From Emiliania huxleyi CCMP1516 (Eukaryota; Haptophyta; Isochrysidales; Noelaerhabdaceae), in assembly GCF_000372725.1 (NCBI RefSeq), contig NW_005198751.1:169809-233808 (forward strand): a stretch of 64,000 bases of DNA, in the 5' to 3' direction. The translations under genes were made by a program, and so were the position numbers. Within the stretch, counting starts at the first letter, position 1; every line of letters begins with the position of its first letter. Shown here in pieces: positions 53,398-64,000 of the stretch. The notes under the pieces are model-generated. The model had not been told where the DNA came from, made no database searches, and saw only the letters and a list, made by a program, of their open reading frames with translations.

Positions 53398-53527
53398 CTA
53401 CGTACCGTTCGCCACTCTACCCACACTGCTGGCTCCATCCGATGCAGTGTGATCGCCTGGTGCAGGCACAGTTTGGGGTGGCGGTGGCGGAGGTGCAGGT
53501 GGCGGCGGGGGTGCGGCTGGCGGTGGG

Positions 53528-53569
<42 letters not shown>

Positions 53570-53898
53570 TGCAGTGGCGGCGGCGGCGCCGGTACGGCGC
53601 CTGAGCTGAGGCTCGTACGCGCAGTCGGCGCTCGCTCGCTCGTCCTGGCGCTGCGGCGGCTGCTGGAGGGGTGGTGCCTCGGACTCCTAGCCTGCTGCTT
53701 TTTGCTGGTGATCAGCCCGCCCAACGATACTGCGCGCTTCATGAGTTGGTCGATGTACTCGGCAAGTGTTTCATTCTCGGTAGCGATGGCGGCATTTGCG
53801 GTGGAGACCTCAGAGATCTTTGAGTTCATCTCCTCAAGCGCGCGTTGTAGGTGCAAGATCTCGGTGATGGTAGCCTCGCGCGCCTCAGCCTCGGACAT
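53398..53898 (-). CDS. SCOC-like short coiled-coil protein
   Basis: A single exon of 166 aa. Residues 13-60 (ILHLQRALEEMNSKISEVST then ANAAIATENETLAEYIDQLM) match the SCOC/UNC-69 coiled coil, 'L..QH.LEDL...V......N..L..EN..L..YI..LM'. SCOC proteins sit at the Golgi with Arl GTPases and act in vesicle traffic and autophagy. The tail is Ser/Arg-rich and then a run of about 17 prolines (a CGG expansion at 53524-53568), followed by more Pro, which is not typical of the family. The stop is at 53398. Expansion of the proline codons suggests that the tail is fast-evolving. Confidence 0.82.
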
Positions 53899-53969
53899 GG
53901 CAAACCCGGAGAGAATTTTATGACCTCGCAGGACACCGGGTACGGGACTGGCGCTGCAAAGGCGACGGC

Positions 53970-54200
53970 TTAGAAGCCGTCGCCCTCACAGATGCCGCCC
54001 TCCTCACAGAAGGCGTCGTCGGAATGGTAGTCAGGCGGATGGTCGAATCCGCGAGCACCGTGGTGCTCGCCGAGAGGACCATCCCCATCATCCTCCGACT
54101 CCATCCATCCCCTCCCCCCCCCGTCGCTCCCGCCGCGCCCCCCGCCGGCGCCCGTCGCGGGACTTCCTGCCCCCCCCCGCCAGCGCCGCGGGCCGGGCCG
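53970..54200 (-). CDS. Possible C-terminal exon, acidic
   Basis: A frame ending in a stop at 53970 reads WMESEDDGDGPLGEHHGARG, then FDHPPDYHSDDAFCEEGG and ICEGDGF. It is acidic and unlike chance GC-rich frames, but its 5' part runs into G-rich DNA and the SINE at 54296. It may be the tail of a gene cut by repeats. It lies only about 70 bp upstream of the SCOC-like start on the same strand. Confidence 0.3.
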   Translation of the reverse strand, partial: RPGPRRWRGGAGSPATGAGGGRGGSDGGGRGWMESEDDGDGPLGEHHGARGFDHPPDYHSDDAFCEEGGICEGDGF

Positions 54201-54295
54201 CTCCGCAACTCCCCCCAGGAAACAATTCTTAAAACACAAGCCTCCCTCACAGCAAAGAATAGAAGTGGCTGCGTGCGTCTAAGAAAGTTCGTAGA

Positions 54296-54403
54296 AAGTT
54301 CATGCACGCCCTGTGAGCGGGGCGGGGTGCGCACTGTGCCTCTGTGTTCGTGCGTCGCCCATCTCTTCTGGAGATGACTGCTCTATTTATTTATTCTAAG
54401 AAA
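54296..54403 (+). mobile_element. SINE-like element with (TATT)n tail
   Basis: Body from catgcacgccctgtgagcgg to gagatgactgctctatttat. Inverted copies lie at 18830-18960 and 19036-19130. A tctaagaaag repeat (about 54276 and 54402) may be the target duplication. Confidence 0.7.
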
Positions 54404-54539
54404 GAAAGTTCGGTAGCATGTTGTGACTCAACGGAATCGGGCCCTGTGAAGAAGGGGAGATAAGGCCAGCGTTTGGGGCGGGAATGTGGGGAGGAAGAGC
54501 GACGCGCAGGCGCGGCGGTGCCTAGTACTATGCGACTGC

Positions 54540-56600
54540 AAACCCGCGCTGCAGCAGATTTTGAGAATGCGCACCGCAAAGGGATGCCAGAAGGACTGAG
54601 GCGGTCTCCTAGAGGCGATTGTGTACTATAGATCGCAGCTAGAGGCGGTGGTCTTTGTGTGGGTGCCATCGCACGTGGGAATAGCCTGCAACGCATACGC
54701 CGACGCAGTGGCGACAGCATACCTGGGAAATAAGTTAACGACACGGAGGACGCCTCAAAAGTGGTGCGGGACGCGGTACGAACTAGAACATGCATTACAC
54801 GGCGAGAAGGGAGGCGGCAGAGGACACAGAGAAGAGGGAGATAGTGGACCGACGGACGTACGGGCACATGTCTCATGTGTCAGAGCGCGCACGAGTGGGT
54901 GTGCGGACAATTTCGAAAGACAGTGAGGCCGGGATCACACACGGCAGGGGTGGCGGGACGGCTGTCGGAGCGAAGTGGCCGTAGCCAGCCCCTCAAACAC
55001 CCATGGGACAATAAGATGAGATTGCCAGATATGAGAATGGGGGGAAGGACAGGCGAGCGACATTTGACGACGTAGGGGGCCACAATGTGACGACCAAAAC
55101 GATCTTGGGGGCCAGGGTGAGACAACAGGTCGGGGTGCCACACGGGGCGCACCACAGGCGTATTCTAGAGGGGGAAAAGAAACGGGGAACGAGGGGCCCC
55201 GCCACGAGGAGTGCGTTTTGGGGATGCAGAGCGTGCAAGCGGCTAGGGATGAGGCCGCAAAAGAGGCGCGCGAGTCAAGGAGGAGAATCGGAGAACGGAG
55301 AGACTGGGACGACTGGACACAAGAAGACAGTGAGCCACCACAGGCGTCGTTGGCGCTTGGCGCATATACTGAGCGGCAGCTGCGCTGGAAATAAGGAAGA
55401 CGCGCGTCACTTCATGCGGAAGCTTGACAAACACGCGGCGAGGGCGACAGCAAGAGTCGAACGGGAGGCGCCGGACTCAAAAGACACCGCCACATTCCTG
55501 AGACGCGCGAGGGCAGCCTCCTTAAAGGCAATAGGGTCTAGATTTGGAGCGCTCACCGAAGAGGAGTACGACAAAATAGCGCCCGTGATTGCCTGCACGC
55601 TGCCCGCACTCACGGACTCCATACCCGAAGGAAAGAGAGGGGAGCTCGCAGGAGAGGTGACGAGTGAACTACAGGTAGTGGGGAAGGCAGCCTCGATCGC
55701 CATACAGACATGGGTGCGAAACGACGACAAGACCAAGGCACGGGCAGAGGAGAGAGAGAAGAATATAGGGTGGACAAAGCTCCTAAGAAACTCGCTGCAT
55801 ATAGTAGCGATGAGCTCACTAGCTAGAGCTCACACTAGAGGCCGTCATCGCATTCGCCCTGGGACCCAGCGCTGACTTCTGACTGTCGATGCTGTCTATC
55901 CCTTTCTCGACTGTCTGAGCTTGTGCGTCTTGGGCCCGGGGTTGTGTTTTTGTGTGGACAAAGCGCCTGTTCACGGCATGGAGGGTGAGCCACGCTGAAC
56001 GTAGAGCCGAACGGGAGGAAGCCGGGGAAGAAGACTCCGAGGAGGACGAAACACCAGTGGTAATCCCGTCGTCAGCTGTCACGATGCACCCGAAGGGGAC
56101 CCCAGCGCCAACACCGACCGTGGAGGTACAAGTCTCAAGTGTTCGAAGAGAGAGTGGACCTGAGCAACGACATGACTTGGCGGCAAATGATCGCAGTGGG
56201 CGTCAGAAGAGTCGTCCTTGCGCGAGGAGAGCTCGATAAACTCGAGGGGCCAAATTATGCCGCGAGGAGGGCGGAGTTGCGCCGAAAGGCGGGAGAAGCC
56301 GCGAGAGCAAGGGATCGGCAGGCGGCGGCGGCGTCGCAGGATGAGGCAGACGAGAGCGACGCGACAGAGGAGGAAGCGACAGGAGGGAGAACGACGAGAG
56401 TGGGACGACCGCGAGGTGGCATGAAGGTTGCAGCGAGAATCGGCGAGGGACTGCGAAGGGAGATAGAAAGAGGCAGACGACCAAGCGTTAGGGTGGGCGA
56501 CGGCTAGCACCACACTCCTCTCCTTAAAATCCCTGTGTGGTGGCGGCGTGCCGTCCTCCCATCCCTCCCTTTGGGTTGTCTGTTTTCTTTTAAAGTGGCA
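54540..56600 (+). mobile_element. LINE copy 2 with RNase H domain, 5' truncated
   Basis: At 54621-54760 the frame reads LEAVVFVWVPSHVGIACNAY then ADAVATAYLG, the C-terminal RNase H box of non-LTR retrotransposons (WVPSHVGI.GN..AD). Downstream, short frames encode charged coiled-coil-like protein (FGALTEEEYDKIAPVIACTL, ELQVVGKAASIAIQTWVRND, and from 56139 DLSNDMTWRQMIAVGVRRVV). The element ends at about 56570-56600 with the shared 3' terminus. The reverse transcriptase is missing and the frames are interrupted, so it is dead. The 3' half aligns with 1076-4545. Confidence 0.8.
55781..55953 (+). mobile_element. 173-bp SINE-like insertion with 11-bp target duplication
   Basis: Flanked by gtggacaaagc at 55770-55780 and 55954-55964. 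It ends gggcccggggttgtgttttt, like the insertion at 1227-1373 (gggtccggggttgtgcgttt). The matching site in LINE copy 1 (about 1800-1812) is empty. Confidence 0.8.
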
Positions 56601-56610
56601 GTCCCGTTGG

Positions 56611-56730
56611 CTTGGAGCACTTGGAGTGCAGTCGGTAACCTCACATCCAGGGCCGGTGAGCTGAGAAGCGCATCCAGCGGGCCGGATGATCGGTATCGGG
56701 TTACGGGCAAGAGAGCCCTAGCCCCGGGGG
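56611..56730. repeat. Dispersed repeat, copy of 14459-14580
   Basis: Starts ttggagcacttggagtgcag right after the LINE 3' tail. Nearly identical to the 14.5-kb copy through catcgggttacgggc. Confidence 0.7.
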
Positions 56731-57225
56731 TGAGTGTCTTGTCTTGTGGATCTATCTGTGTGTTCGCTCCGGTGTGACCGTCACAGCCCGTCTGGCGTCT
56801 GTCTGCGTGCGCCCCCCTGCCCTGTCTGAGAGAGAGATCTCTCCTGTCTGTCTGTGTCAACTGGAGGGTCCGAGCGGGTCCCTTCTTCCTGGATAATGAA
56901 CTCGGGGGCACGGGACGCGGCACAAACGGGGCACAAACGCTCCTGTGTCAACTGGAAGGTCCGACTCCAAAAAGGGCCCCCCCCCCCCCCCCCCCCCTTT
57001 GTAAGGTGCCTATATGGGCTTCCTTCCAGTATCGGACCTTCAAGACATGCGCTTTTGGCCGGTGGCCCCCTCGGACACCTAACCCCCCCCCCTCTCCCCC
57101 GGAATGAAAGTGCAGAGTTTGACTCTTGACTTCGAGGTGCGGTCGCAGCACGCGCAGGCTGGGTCTCAGGCTGGGTCTCACCTCCATCATACACCTCGCT
57201 CGGTGCCGTCGTCTTTTACCGCTGC
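56731..57225. other. Intergenic upstream of the HAD-like gene
   Basis: Holds a run of about 23 C (56976-56998) and the repeated words gtcaactggagggtccgagc (56857) and gtcaactggaaggtccgact (56945). No gene. Confidence 0.45.
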
Positions 57226-58272
57226 ATGTCGAGATCACCGATGAAGCTGGACGACGACATGATGCAGCTCGCCTCGGAGCTGGACACAGGCAGCTTCCTT
57301 GCAGCCGCCTTTGCGGAGGGGCTCGGTCAGCTCGCACCCCCGCCGCGACACTCTGCTGGCACACGGGCAGTAGCCCCGCCTGCGGGGCCGCAGCCGCGGG
57401 TGCGGGTGTCCACGGAGTGCGGATCGATGCCCGAGGGTGAGCTTTCACCTCGGAGCGACTCAACCGTCAGCGTTGCGAGGACTGAGGAGGCCGATGAGCT
57501 GGCGCCGCCACTCGTTGCCCTCTCACTGGACGCGCTCGCCGCGAGGAGGCTGACGATCGATGAGGACGACGCATCCCTTGTCCGCGGCTTTGGGAGCGCG
57601 CGGCGGCTCGCGACGCTCGACGCGGCGCTGGCCGACATCGCCCACGCCGGAGCCACGCTCGTTGTCATCTCACCTTTGCCACAACGGCTCGCGGACAAGG
57701 CGCTCACCGCTGCGGGCGTGCGCCGCCACTTTGCTCACGTGCTCGGAACAGAGGAGGACGCGCCCCGTAGCGGTGCTCACGGGAGCGAATCAGGCGAGGC
57801 GCGTGTGCTCAGCCGCCTCCTCGGCCCATCCCGCAAGCCCGTGGCTGTTGTGGTGGCGGATGCTGGCGATCAGCTGTTTGAAGCGGTGCGCCCACCAGCT
57901 CTCACCCCCCCTCCCTCTCCCCTCCCCTCCCTCTCACCTCCCCGCCCTCTCACCTTCCCTCCCTCACAGCACCCTGCTTCCCTTCACCCAGCCGCCTTCT
58001 TCGTCCCGCAGGCTCGCGCACACGGATGGGAGGCGCTGATCGCCCGAAAGGGAGGTGTCTCTGCAGAGCAGTGCAGAGCTCTGATCGGGTGGGCCGCGAG
58101 TTGGGCTGACGCGGCGGGCGGCGGGCGACTAGTCTACCGCGCTGACTCGCCGGCGTCGGCGAGCGGACATTCGGTCGAGGGCGGAGGCGGTTGGGCTTCC
58201 GTGCTGCAGCGGAGGTTAGGTGGCAGCGAGGCGGTCTCGAACGAAATCGTCTCAACCGAGGGCATTCGTTAG
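57226..58272 (+). CDS. HAD-like protein
   Basis: Two exons (57226-57885 and 58012-58272), 306 aa. Residues 1-100 are variable. Residues 110-230 resemble the Rossmann part of a haloacid-dehalogenase hydrolase: RLATLDAALADIAHAGATLV then VISPLPQRLADKALTAAGVR RHFAHVLGTEE in the position of motif II, and after splicing PVAVVVADAGDQLFEAARAH GWEALIA in the position of motifs III-IV. The nucleophile DxD motif is not visible, so it may be inactive or the assignment may be wrong. The end (CRALIGWAASWADA) is helical. The intron is GT-AG with a CCCTCCC-rich body. It is convergent with the polyketide synthase. Confidence 0.55.
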   Translation: MSRSPMKLDDDMMQLASELDTGSFLAAAFAEGLGQLAPPPRHSAGTRAVAPPAGPQPRVRVSTECGSMPEGELSPRSDSTVSVARTEEADELAPPLVALSLDALAARRLTIDEDDASLVRGFGSARRLATLDAALADIAHAGATLVVISPLPQRLADKALTAAGVRRHFAHVLGTEEDAPRSGAHGSESGEARVLSRLLGPSRKPVAVVVADAGDQLFEAVRPPALTPPPSPLPSLSPPRPLTFPPSQHPASLHPAAFFVPQARAHGWEALIARKGGVSAEQCRALIGWAASWADAAGGGRLVYRADSPASASGHSVEGGGGWASVLQRRLGGSEAVSNEIVSTEGIR

Positions 58273-58846
58273 CTCGCAGCTGAAAAGCAAGGAGAGAGGA
58301 CGCATCAGTCATGTCATCGACATCATGCAGGTACATATTGGGAGAGGCCGACGCTTGCCGCTCCGAGGCCCACTGGTCTGCGCCTAGGGCGAGGCGGCCG
58401 AACGAGCCATCTCCGTGTAGCGCGATATCGCACGCCGCGTGGATTGCACCGTGCCACGTCGAGCACTGACCAGGCATGGTGGGTCTGGGCGTTGTGTGTC
58501 GTGTGTCGTCCGGACTCGTTGTACCCCGGGACAAATATGGTCTGGTCTCTTGACTCTGTCTGCGACTGCGTGTGGTGTGGTGACTGGTGTGGTGTGTAGA
58601 GAGATGTATTCGGCGTGTGGTCTTATATGTGTGTGTGCGATCAGATTATCACCCCGTCAATCACTCACACAGACACATGCAAACACAAAGTCGGCCGCGG
58701 ACCATCGTACAAATGGTTTGCGTTTCCGTTTGGGCCCGCGCGGTCTTGACTTCTCGGTTCTGTCTTCTCATTTTTTATGTAAAATTCTCAATGAGAGAAA
58801 ACACATGAACACTACGCACACAACACTCTTCAAGTGAGTCTGACTC
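58273..58846. other. Convergent 3' flanks
   Basis: Between the HAD-like gene and the synthase. tgtgtggtg-type words (58485-58600) and an AT-richer stretch (58700-58840); nothing else seen. Confidence 0.45.
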
Positions 58847-61800
58847 TCACTCGATTACTGCCGCCAGGAATGCCGCCAGCCGCTCCGCAAACAGTGGCTC
58901 GCGGCCCGTGGCGCAGCGTACGCCCACCTCGAGGTGCGAGCCGTCGATCACCACCTCGTCTCGCATCGCGGTGCCGTAGAAGCGGCGGACCGTGCTTGCG
59001 TCGCTCTCCTCGGGCGCGGCTCCAAAGCTGCGGAGGAAGAAGTCCTCTCGCTCACTTGCAAAGGCGGCGAACACTTGCGTCGGCGCGGGCAGTGGCGCGA
59101 GCGGCTGCACAAACGCGCTCGCCCACATGCGCGAGTGGTGCACGAGGACGCGGATCTGCCGGCCGGCCTTGAGGATGTTGGCGGTGCTGAAGGGCTGCAG
59201 CCCGAGGCGGGCGAGCCGTTCGGCCATCAGAGGCCCGAGCGCGTCCTCGGGCTGCCCGATGTAGGCGGAGAGCACCTCCTCCTCCTCCTCCTCCTCCGCC
59301 GGCGCGCCGAGCGTCCCGCGGGAGAAGAGCTCGAGCACCGCGGCAGCCTGCGCCGCCCCCTCTTCTGACGTCGGGGGGCTCAGCAGCGGCGGCACCGGCC
59401 ACGGCTCGAGCAGCACGATGCCGGCCGCCGGGAAGCCCAGGCTGCCAGCCGCGACCGCCACGTGGTGTGCAAGAAAGGAGCCGAACGAGACGCCGGTGAG
59501 GAGAAAGGCGCCGCCCGCCGCCCGCCGACGCATCTCGCCGATGATGAGCTCGGCGTACTTGAGCGCCACCTCGGGCAGCGTAGCCTCAGCCAACGCCGCG
59601 GGATCGCCGGTGCTGAGGTGCTCGTGCTGCAGCGCGTAGAGGCCCCCCGCTGTCGTGAGGGCCGAAAAGAGCGTCGCCGTCCCTTCGAGCGAAGTGACGG
59701 CAAAGAGGGGGGGCGGCTCGGAAGCACCAGACCGCAGCATGAGCAAGCAGTCCCCGAGGCGCTCAAACCCGGCCCCGGCCTGTGCCGGAGAGAGGCCGCC
59801 TGCCGACGGCGCCGCGTCAAGGAGCGCGGGCGAAGCAGTATCAGCATCAGCGGAGGCCGCTGGTGCAAAGAAGTGCGCCAGCTGCCGCGCCGTCGGGTAG
59901 TCGAAGACGAGCGTGGCTGGCAGCACCGTGGCCTCGCCCGCCGCCGCCTGCAGCTGGTTGCGCAGCTCGACCGCGCCGAGCGAGTCGAGCCCCGCCTCCA
60001 TCAGCGGCGCGTCCGCGTCGACCGCCCCGCCCGCCGTGCGCGCCACCGCAGCGAGCACCTCGTCGAGCGCCACGCCGCGAGGCGCCGCTTGCCGCGCGGA
60101 GGGCGATGCGGAGGCGGCCGCGGCGGCCGAGGCGCGAGGCGCGAAGGCGGACAGGAAGGCGGGCACCTCCCCGCCGCCGCCCAGCACGCGCGCCCACGAC
60201 ACCGGCAGCATCGCCACCACCGGCGGCGCGCTCGGGCCCACCGCCAGCCCGAGCGCCGCGAGGCCCTCTGCCCGGCCGATTAGCCCCCAGCCGGCCGCCT
60301 GCAGCCGCGCGTGCACCGCGCCGCCAGCCGCCATCCCCACCTCCGCCCACGGGCCCCACTGCACGCTCACGCCGGAGAGGGCCGCGCCGCGCCGCGCGCC
60401 CGCCAGCGCGTCGAGGCAGCTGTTGGCCGCCGCGTAGTTGGCCTGGCCCGCGCTGCCGAGCAGCGCCGCCACCGAAGAGAAGAGCGCGCAGCACTGGAGC
60501 GGCGTCGTCGCGGCGCCTCTCTGCAGCGCCCACGCGCCGTGCGCCTTCGCGCCGTACACGCGGCGCAGCATCGCCGCCGTCTGCGAGCGCAGCATGCCGT
60601 CCGCCAGCACGCCCGCCGCGTGCCACACGCCACGGAGCGGAGGCAGCGCCTCGCCGGACGCCGCCGCCAGCAGCCGGCCCGTCGAGGCGGCGTCGGCTGC
60701 GTCGCAGAGGGCGACGCGGACGTCGGCCCCGCTCGCTCGCAGCTCCAAAGCCGCGACGCCGTCGGCGACCGCGCCGCTGCGCGAGGCGAGCAGGAGCGCC
60801 GACGCGCCACACCCAGCCAGCCACTGCGCGGTGACAATGCCAAGGCCGCCCGTCCCGCCCGTCAGAAGCTGCGCTCCGTGCAGCCGCGGCTGGCCGCCCG
60901 CCTGCAGCGAGGCCGCCGTTGCCAGCCGAGGGACGCGCACAGCCTTACCCGAGCACGCGAGCTCGGGCTCACTTCGCGCGGCGGCGGATGAGAGGAGCGT
61001 GCGGAGAGAGTCGTGCAGCGACTGCCCCTCGAGGCGCACGCACCCGATCGGCGCGGCGGGCGCCTCGGCCCGCGCAGCGCGCGCGAGGCCCCACGCGCCC
61101 GTCCTCGCAAGCCCCGGCGCCCCTCCGCCGGCAAGGGGCGACTCGGACAGCAGCCAGAGCGGCGCAACTCCCATGGACGCTAGAACCGCCGCCCGCGCAC
61201 AGTCGAGTCCGGAGAGCGCAGCGGCGACAGACCTTCCGCCCAAGGCAGCGACGGCGAGCGACGGCGACCCGGCCTGGACCGAAAGGCCTCCCCCGGATGG
61301 CGGTGCGCCGATCTGGAGCCCCGAGGTCAGCATCGAGAGAGGGTCGGGACCGGCGAGCTCCAACGACCGCGAGGCCCACTGCACGTGGTACATGTTTCGC
61401 CTCGTCCGCCGGCCCTCGAGCCAGCCTACCTCGAAGAAGCCGCCGACCGCGCCCTCGATGCGCGCGGTGGGCGCGAGAGACCCGTCGTAGAAGCGCATGT
61501 GCCCCTCGAAAGTGTCCTCGTCCTCCATCGTGAAGTGGCTCCAGAGCTCACGATTGTCCGAAACCTCTGGCTTGAGAATGTGGTATGACCGCACGGCCTT
61601 GGCAAAGAACGGCCGCTTTCGATGGTCAGACCACCAGCAGGGGGCATGCGAGCAGGCGTCTAGCCAGGCACAGGATCGGAGGTGCCTCCGCTCCGCTTCC
61701 GCACGAGAGTACTCGACACGGCCAAGCGCCTCGCCGCGGCCGCCGCCGCCCCAAGCGTCAGTGAGGGCACGGAACTCACCGCGGTAGTCGTTGCCCGTCC

Positions 61801-63315
61801 TCTCGTAGAACTCCTCGCCAGCGACGTGGTCGGGGCAGCGCGCACGCACCGCCGCTCGGTCGAGGGGCGCCTCGGCGCCCTCTGTCCGCAACTCGAGCTG
61901 CATGACTGCGTGCTCGTCCCACGCCGCGTCCTCAAGTCGCGAGGTGATTGAGAGCTCGGACGTGCCGAGCGCTAGCCGGAGCTGGATGGTGGGCGCCCCC
62001 CGCAGCTCCGCCTCGTCGAGGAAGAGGATGGTCTGGAAGCGCACGTGCGGCAGAGCAAAGGCGGACGGCCCGTGCTGCTGATGGACCGCCGCGCGCGCCA
62101 TCTCGATGTAGCAGGTGCCCGGGAGCAGCTTCACCTTGCCCACGCGGTGGCCTTGCAGGAAGGCAAGCTCGACCGCCGAGAAGCGCTGCTGCCAGACGAT
62201 CTCGTCGGCCGAGCTCTCACGGAGCGAGCCCAGGAAGGGCACCGAGGGCGCGCTGACCTGCGCGGAGCTGCGCTGCCATGCGGGCTTGGCCCACGCGAAT
62301 CGCCTGCGGCGGATGTGCAGCGCGCCAGAGCGTGCAGAGCTGCCGGGCGGGAGAGAGACGGGCGTGTCGATGGTCGCGTGTGCAATCGTCCCGCTGTAGC
62401 CGAACGACGAGACGCCGGCCCAGCCTCGGGCCGTCGCCTGGAGCGGCTGCGTGGGCGCGACCACCACCGCCGTCGCCAGGCGCTCGTCCACCAAGGGGTT
62501 GAGCTGTCGCAGCTGCGCGTTGCCGCAAGCCTCGAGGCGAGGCAGCGCCGCTAGCAGCCGCTGCAGACCCAGCTGCCCCGAGGGCGCCTCGGTGTGCCCA
62601 ATGCTCGCCTTGGCCGCGCACACCGCTAGCGCCGTTGTTCGCGAGTCGCCGCGCCCGAGGACGGAGGCGATCGATCCCGCCTCGGTCGGGTCGCCAAGCG
62701 CCGTCCCCGTGCCGTGCGCCTCGATGCGGAGCATGGCGGACGGCGCTTCGCCGGTCGCCTCGAGAGCTGCGGTGAAGAGCCGCCGCTGCGCCGAGCCGTT
62801 TGGCGCCGTCAGGCTCGCGCTGCGCCCGTCCTGCCGCACCACCACAGCACCGACAGGCACTGCCGAGGCCGCCGCCGACACGACTGCACCGCCAACGCCC
62901 TCGCTCCGCACGTACCCGTTGGCGGCCGCGTCGAACGTCTTGCACCGCCCGTCCATCGACAGCATCCCAGCTGATGCCGCAGCCAACGATGGGTGCGGCA
63001 CCAGCTTGAGGCTCACGGCCGCCGCGAGAGCGCCGTCGCAGTCGCCGCTCCGCGCCGCCCGCCACGCGCCGTGCAGCGCCACCAGCGCCGACGAGCAGGC
63101 CGTGTCCACGCTCATGCACGGGCCCTGCATGCCGAGCACGAACGAGAGGCGGCCGCACGCCACCGATATCGTGTCGCCCGTCACCGCGTACACCGATGAG
63201 GGCCGCAGCGACGAGAGCAGCGCCCAATCGGGCCGCTCGATGCCGACGAAGACGCCCTCGCCGCCCCCTAGCAGCGACGAGCGGCGCGCGCCCGCCCCGT
63301 GCAGCGCCTCGTACC

Positions 63316-63349
<34 letters not shown>

Positions 63350-64000
63350 CGCCGCCGCCTCCGCCGGCGACACCCCAAACGAGGCGGCGTCGAAGTGCGC
63401 CGCGCCCGCCACGAAGCCGCCGTGCGGCACGCACGACCGCTGCACCTCGCTCAGCCGCGAGACGTCCACCGCCGACGACAGCTCCCAACGAGACGACGGC
63501 ACCGCCCCCACCGCGTCGCCGCTCGCGTGCAGCATCGACGAGAGCGCGGCGCGGCCGGCGCAGCCGCCGGGCCACCGCCCCGCCAGGCCGTGCAGCCCGA
63601 CAGCGCGGCCCGCCTCGGCGCCGCCCGACGGCACGGCGCGCGACGGCTCGCGCGAGCCCACGATCTGGCTCAGCAGGTGCGCGGCGATGTCGCGCGGCGT
63701 CGGGTGCTCGAACACCAGCGTCGGCGAGAGCGGAAGCCCCGTCGCCGCACGCAGCCGCATCGACATCTCCGTCGCCGCGAGCGAGTCGACGCCCGCCTCC
63801 ATCAGCGGCGTGCCGGCGCTGACGTCGGCGGCGCCGGTGAGCTCGCGCAGCACGCCGAGCACGAGCGCCTCGACGTGCGGCTGCTGCCTCGCCGGCGGAA
63901 GCGCCGCCAGCGCGTCCGTCAAAGGCCCTGTTGCGGCCGGCGCGGAGGAGGGCGATGCCGACGGCGCGGCGGCCGCCGGCAAGACGAGCTCCGAGAGCGC
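58847..64000 (-). CDS. Type I modular polyketide synthase, terminal module with thioesterase (5' end beyond window)
   Basis: An uninterrupted frame reaches the window edge (1711 aa from the first Met at 63982, continuing upstream as ALSELVL). Domains, numbered from that Met: ACP 35-110 (Ser67 in GVDSL); KS about 125-545 (Cys296 in DTACSSAL, His423 in EAHGTGT, His463 in KASIGHTEA); DH 595-860 (H612-x3-G-x4-P, and D775 in LDACSH); KR about 930-1265 (TGGTGGLG 1041-1048; Ser1170, Tyr1183, Asn1187); ACP about 1305-1372 (Ser1334 in GLDSL); thioesterase 1425-1711 (Ser1499 in GVSFG, His1683). No acyltransferase is present, so extender loading must come from elsewhere. KS-DH-KR should leave a double bond, and the TE releases the chain. 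Unlike its neighbours the gene has no intron in 5.1 kb. Confidence 0.97.

Overview
The window looks like nuclear DNA of a flagellated, photosynthetic alga with a secondary (complex) plastid; a haptophyte is my best guess. The grounds are: very high GC; short introns, about half of which start with GC instead of GT in my models; two genes with a signal peptide followed by plastid-type leader sequence (16.6 kb and 26.4 kb); cilium genes (PACRG at 6.9-8.6 kb and a dynein-2 heavy chain fragment at 25.5 kb); and a giant type I modular polyketide synthase (58.8-64 kb), a hallmark of haptophytes. A pelagophyte or another complex-plastid alga is not excluded.

Layout. 0-1 kb: start of an SPT20-like SAGA subunit (minus strand, cut by the window edge). 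1-4.6 kb: an old LINE copy carrying two short insertions with target-site duplications and a 2.1-kb head-to-tail pair of units with identical ends. 4.7-8.7 kb: a SET-domain protein and PACRG. 8.7-11.7 kb: repeats and little coding. 11.7-13.8 kb: a CHAT-like cysteine-protease-fold protein. 14-19.8 kb: repeat fragments around an unknown gene and a plastid acylphosphatase-like gene. 19.8-26 kb: two unknown genes, a dynein fragment and repeats. 26.4-44.9 kb: a dense gene island with a plastid-targeted low-complexity protein, an alpha/beta hydrolase, a SANT/R3H protein, the 60S assembly factor REI1/ZNF622, a mitochondrial carrier apparently fused to a SAM-dependent methyltransferase, an RS-rich protein with an AF4/FMR2-like C terminus, an IQ/coiled-coil protein and a small unknown protein. 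45-48.6 kb: mostly non-coding, with a clean 482-bp MITE. 48.7-51 kb: a complete 10-exon MAP kinase with a TEY activation loop. 51-57 kb: low-complexity DNA, an SCOC homologue and a second LINE copy retaining an RNase H domain. 57.2-58.3 kb: a HAD-like protein. 58.8-64 kb: the last module of an intronless polyketide synthase.

The most unusual signal is in the introns. In three adjacent genes (30.5-40.8 kb), 14 of 16 modelled introns begin with the same dinucleotide as the exon that follows them. Several begin with a 12-31 bp copy of the start of that exon, and one copy is a perfect 31-bp direct repeat. Different introns also share short internal motifs. This is what recent intron birth by duplication or by introner-like insertion would leave. 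The second notable observation is one open spliced frame joining an SLC25 carrier to a methyltransferase. All exon models were made by eye from reading frame, splice consensus and remembered family sequences; no search or transcript was available.
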